From NCBI GenBank assembly GCA_002329125.1, contig DCXX01000054.1:1-28651 (forward strand): a DNA stretch of 28,651 nucleotides, in the 5' to 3' direction. Below, one piece after another: positions 26,329-28,651 of this stretch (position 1 is the first letter of the stretch; each line of letters opens with the position of its first letter). A program made the position numbers and the translations under genes. The DNA is from Fidelibacterota bacterium UBA2125. GTDB taxonomy: Bacteria; Fidelibacterota; Marinisomatia; Marinisomatales; S15-B10. Below the pieces are notes generated by a model. The model had not been told where the DNA came from. It worked only from the letters and a program-made list of their open reading frames with translations, and made no database searches.

Positions 26329-27492
26329 ATGAAGATTCACGAGTATCAGGCTAAAGAGATTCTCAGGCAGAACAGCGTCCCGGTACCGGCAGGCACCCCA
26401 GCTTTTTCTGTTGATGAAGCTGTGAAAGCAGCGGAAGCAATGAGCAGCGATCTATGGGTGTTGAAAGCACAAATTCACGCCGGCGGCCGCGGCAAGGGCG
26501 GTGGTGTTAAGATTGCCAAAAGCTTAGAGGAAGTTCGGGAGTTGGCTGGTCAGATTCTCGGGATGAACCTGGTGACTCACCAGACAGGGCATGAAGGCAA
26601 AGAGGTGAACCGGTTACTCGTTGAAGAAGGGGTAGACATTGCCCGGGAGCTCTACGCCGGAATTGTTCTAGACCGTTCTACGGAGAATTTTGTATTCATG
26701 GTATCCACGGAAGGAGGCGTTGAGATCGAAAAGGTTGCGGCGGAAACGCCGGAAAAAATCGTGAAAGTGTGGATCCACCCAGAATTTGGCCTTACCACAT
26801 TCCAGGCACGTCAACTTGCGTTTGCCCTGGGGCTGGAGGGCGATCAGGTAAAGAATGGTGTTAAAACATTTATGGCTCTTTGGAAAACGTTTGACAGCTA
26901 CGACTGTTCCCTTGCTGAAATCAATCCCTTGGTGGTAACAGGTAACGGACAAGTTATGGCACTGGATGCTAAAATAAATTTTGACGATAACAGTCTTTAT
27001 CGCCACAGTAATGTTGAGGAAATGCGGGACACCTCAGAAGAGTTACCCAGTGAAATGGAAGCAGCCAGCTACCAGCTCAATTACATCAAGCTAGATGGAA
27101 ATGTAGGATGCATGGTAAATGGTGCCGGCCTCGCCATGGCCACTATGGACATCATCAAATTGTCAGGTGGTGAGCCGGCAAATTTTCTCGATGTAGGCGG
27201 TGTGGCCAATCCTGAAACAGTATCAAGAGGTTTTAAACTGATTCTTACTGATCCTAATGTTAAATCAATACTCATTAACATCTTCGGTGGCATTGTCCGA
27301 TGTGACCGTGTGGCACAAGGTGTTGTTGATGCGATGTCAGCAATAAATGTTAAAGTGCCTGTTGTGGTTCGCCTTGAGGGGACAAATGCCAAGGAAGCCG
27401 CTACATTACTGGAAGAATCCTCTCTCGATTTCCTTGTCGCCATCAGCCTAAAGGACGGTGCCGAAAAAGCAGTTAAGGCGGCACAGGAATGA
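26329..27492 (+). CDS. sucC: Succinyl-CoA synthetase (ADP-forming) beta subunit
   Basis: A 387-residue ATP-grasp subunit that binds nucleotide and, with SucD, converts succinyl-CoA to succinate with ATP or GTP formation in the TCA cycle. Landmarks: [12 protein letters not shown] at the start, [18 protein letters not shown] (45-62), LAEINPLVV near 199-207, [35 protein letters not shown] and [16 protein letters not shown]. Length fits the bacterial form (about 388). The ATG at 26329 comes two bases after the arcC stop; the ribosome site would lie inside arcC. Confidence 0.97.
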   Translation: MKIHEYQAKEILRQNSVPVPAGTPAFSVDEAVKAAEAMSSDLWVLKAQIHAGGRGKGGGVKIAKSLEEVRELAGQILGMNLVTHQTGHEGKEVNRLLVEEGVDIARELYAGIVLDRSTENFVFMVSTEGGVEIEKVAAETPEKIVKVWIHPEFGLTTFQARQLAFALGLEGDQVKNGVKTFMALWKTFDSYDCSLAEINPLVVTGNGQVMALDAKINFDDNSLYRHSNVEEMRDTSEELPSEMEAASYQLNYIKLDGNVGCMVNGAGLAMATMDIIKLSGGEPANFLDVGGVANPETVSRGFKLILTDPNVKSILINIFGGIVRCDRVAQGVVDAMSAINVKVPVVVRLEGTNAKEAATLLEESSLDFLVAISLKDGAEKAVKAAQE

Positions 27493-28364
27493 GCATCCTC
27501 CTTGACAAAGATACCCGGGTCATCGTCCAGGGAATTACCGGCAAGGAAGGCTCTTTCCACACTGAACAGATGATTGGCTACGGCACAAATGTGGTGGGCG
27601 GTGTCACTCCTGGCAAGGGAAACCAGACCCATTTTGACTTGCCTGTTTTCAACACCGTTGCAGAAGCGGTAAATAATACAGATGCCAACGCCTCTGTTAT
27701 TTTCGTTCCTCCTCCCTTTGGCCCCGACGCCATTATGGAAGCTGCCGACGCCGGTGTAGAGTTAGTGGTATGCATTACCGAAGGCATTCCTGCCGCTGAT
27801 ATGGTAAAAGTGAAAAACTTCCTTCATCGAATGAAAACAAGAATGATTGGACCAAACTGTCCTGGCATTATTTCTCCCGAAAAAGCAAAGATCGGCATCA
27901 TGCCAGGTTTTATTCACAAAGAGGGTTCAATCGGAGTTATCTCAAGAAGTGGCACGCTCACCTACGAAGCAGTATATCAGCTGACGGAGTTGGGTATCGG
28001 TCAGTCCACCTGTGTTGGTATCGGCGGCGATCCCATCATCGGTAGCACCTTTATTGATCTGCTTGGACTCTTTGCCGAGGATGACGGTACCGAAGGTGTT
28101 GTTCTTATTGGCGAAATCGGCGGTTCAGCTGAAGAAGAAGCGGCAGTATGGATGCAAAAGTCCGGATTCAACAAACCTGTTGTGGCATTCATTGCGGGAC
28201 AAACAGCACCCCCAGGAAGAAGAATGGGGCACGCAGGAGCCATCATCGCTGGGGGAAAAGGGACGGCAACTGATAAAATGAAGGCCCTCAGAGATGTTGG
28301 GATTTCGGTGGTGGAAAGTCCGGCCGACATTGGAATTACGATGCAGCAACAATTGGGGAATTAA
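27489..28364 (+). CDS. sucD: Succinyl-CoA synthetase alpha subunit
   Basis: A 291-residue subunit carrying the CoA-binding Rossmann domain and the phosphohistidine. Landmarks: [16 protein letters not shown] (13-28), [28 protein letters not shown] (121-130), [25 protein letters not shown] and [18 protein letters not shown], where His248 is the phosphorylated residue. Length is normal. It overlaps sucC by four bases (ATGA). Confidence 0.97.
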   Translation: MSILLDKDTRVIVQGITGKEGSFHTEQMIGYGTNVVGGVTPGKGNQTHFDLPVFNTVAEAVNNTDANASVIFVPPPFGPDAIMEAADAGVELVVCITEGIPAADMVKVKNFLHRMKTRMIGPNCPGIISPEKAKIGIMPGFIHKEGSIGVISRSGTLTYEAVYQLTELGIGQSTCVGIGGDPIIGSTFIDLLGLFAEDDGTEGVVLIGEIGGSAEEEAAVWMQKSGFNKPVVAFIAGQTAPPGRRMGHAGAIIAGGKGTATDKMKALRDVGISVVESPADIGITMQQQLGN

Positions 28365-28366
28365 AC

Positions 28367-28651
28367 TTGGGAAATCACACTTTAGCGATTATTAAACCAG
28401 ACTCAGTCAGTAAGAACAATACAGGGAAAATCATTGATCGAATTCTTGACGGCGGTTTTCAAATCCTCGCCATGCAACAAGTAATGCTTACCAGGGAAAG
28501 AGCTGAAGCTTTCTATGCCGTTCATTCAGAGCGGCCTTTCTTCAATGACCTTGTGGAATTCATGACTTCAAAACCGTGTGTACCCATTGCACTCAAAAAA
28601 GAGGATGCTGTTACATCTTTTAGAGATTTAATAGGCGCCACAAATCCTGAT
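28367..28651 (+). CDS. ndk: Nucleoside diphosphate kinase, partial
   Basis: The frame opens at a TTG (28367) two bases after the sucD stop, with GGGGA nine bases upstream, and runs to the end of the window: 95 codons of an enzyme usually about 140 residues long. It reads [11 protein letters not shown], then [26 protein letters not shown] and LIGATNPD, the standard Ndk N-terminal two-thirds, with the nucleotide-site Lys10 in IIKPD. The catalytic His in the NxxHGSD segment lies past the window end. The enzyme balances nucleoside triphosphates using ATP or GTP, which fits its place behind sucCD. The start codon choice rests on spacing, as no ATG is in frame before residue 30. Confidence 0.93.
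   Translation, partial: MGNHTLAIIKPDSVSKNNTGKIIDRILDGGFQILAMQQVMLTRERAEAFYAVHSERPFFNDLVEFMTSKPCVPIALKKEDAVTSFRDLIGATNPD

Noticed and set aside
1..28651. CRISPR arrays, tRNA or rRNA genes, insertion sequences
   Set aside because: No repeat-spacer pattern, tRNA cloverleaf, transposase or terminal inverted repeats were recognised on either strand by eye.

Overview
The window looks like chromosomal core sequence from a Gram-negative bacterium of the FCB group. My best guess is Candidatus Marinimicrobia (SAR406) or a close relative. This is inferred from gene content, not from a marker gene: PorV-like outer-membrane proteins, a C-terminal type IX-like sorting domain, many lipoproteins with Cys lipoboxes, and a TatT-type TRAP system, all without typical Bacteroidota codon or base composition. 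There are no tRNA or rRNA genes, insertion sequences or CRISPR arrays, and no gene-free stretch over 300 bases.

The layout has one strand switch. Everything from 1 to about 21600 is on the minus strand and everything from about 21780 to the end is on the plus strand. Read in the direction of transcription, the left arm starts at mreB and runs mreB-mreC-mreD-PBP2-rodA (cell elongation). It continues with a YbgF-like coiled-coil/TPR protein, a half-length glycogen-synthase-like protein, a lipoprotein, an outer-membrane barrel protein and a TPR lipoprotein. Then come glyA, a TRAP transporter of the TPR-associated kind (tatT, dctP, fused dctQM), a PorV-like protein, a secreted M6-type protein with degenerate zinc ligands, and a secreted HEXXH metalloprotease with a beta-propeller that is cut by the window edge.

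The right arm holds an ArsC-family gene, pruA (P5C dehydrogenase), and a tightly packed run: cyclic-2,3-diphosphoglycerate-synthetase-like GTPase, carbamate kinase, sucC, sucD and ndk (cut by the window edge). The last four make or equilibrate nucleoside triphosphates by phosphotransfer.

The most notable observation is the ArsC-family gene at 21779-22132. Its catalytic Cys12 codon is an in-frame TGA, it has a good Shine-Dalgarno upstream of the true ATG, the frame is intact afterwards, and a SECIS-like hairpin lies at the right distance. I read it as a selenoprotein that a standard gene caller would truncate to an N-terminally clipped ORF starting at 21833. Also worth attention are a probable pseudo-protease in the M6 family (HEXXH replaced by LMFGF) and a free-standing GT5 N-terminal domain that has lost the KTGG motif.
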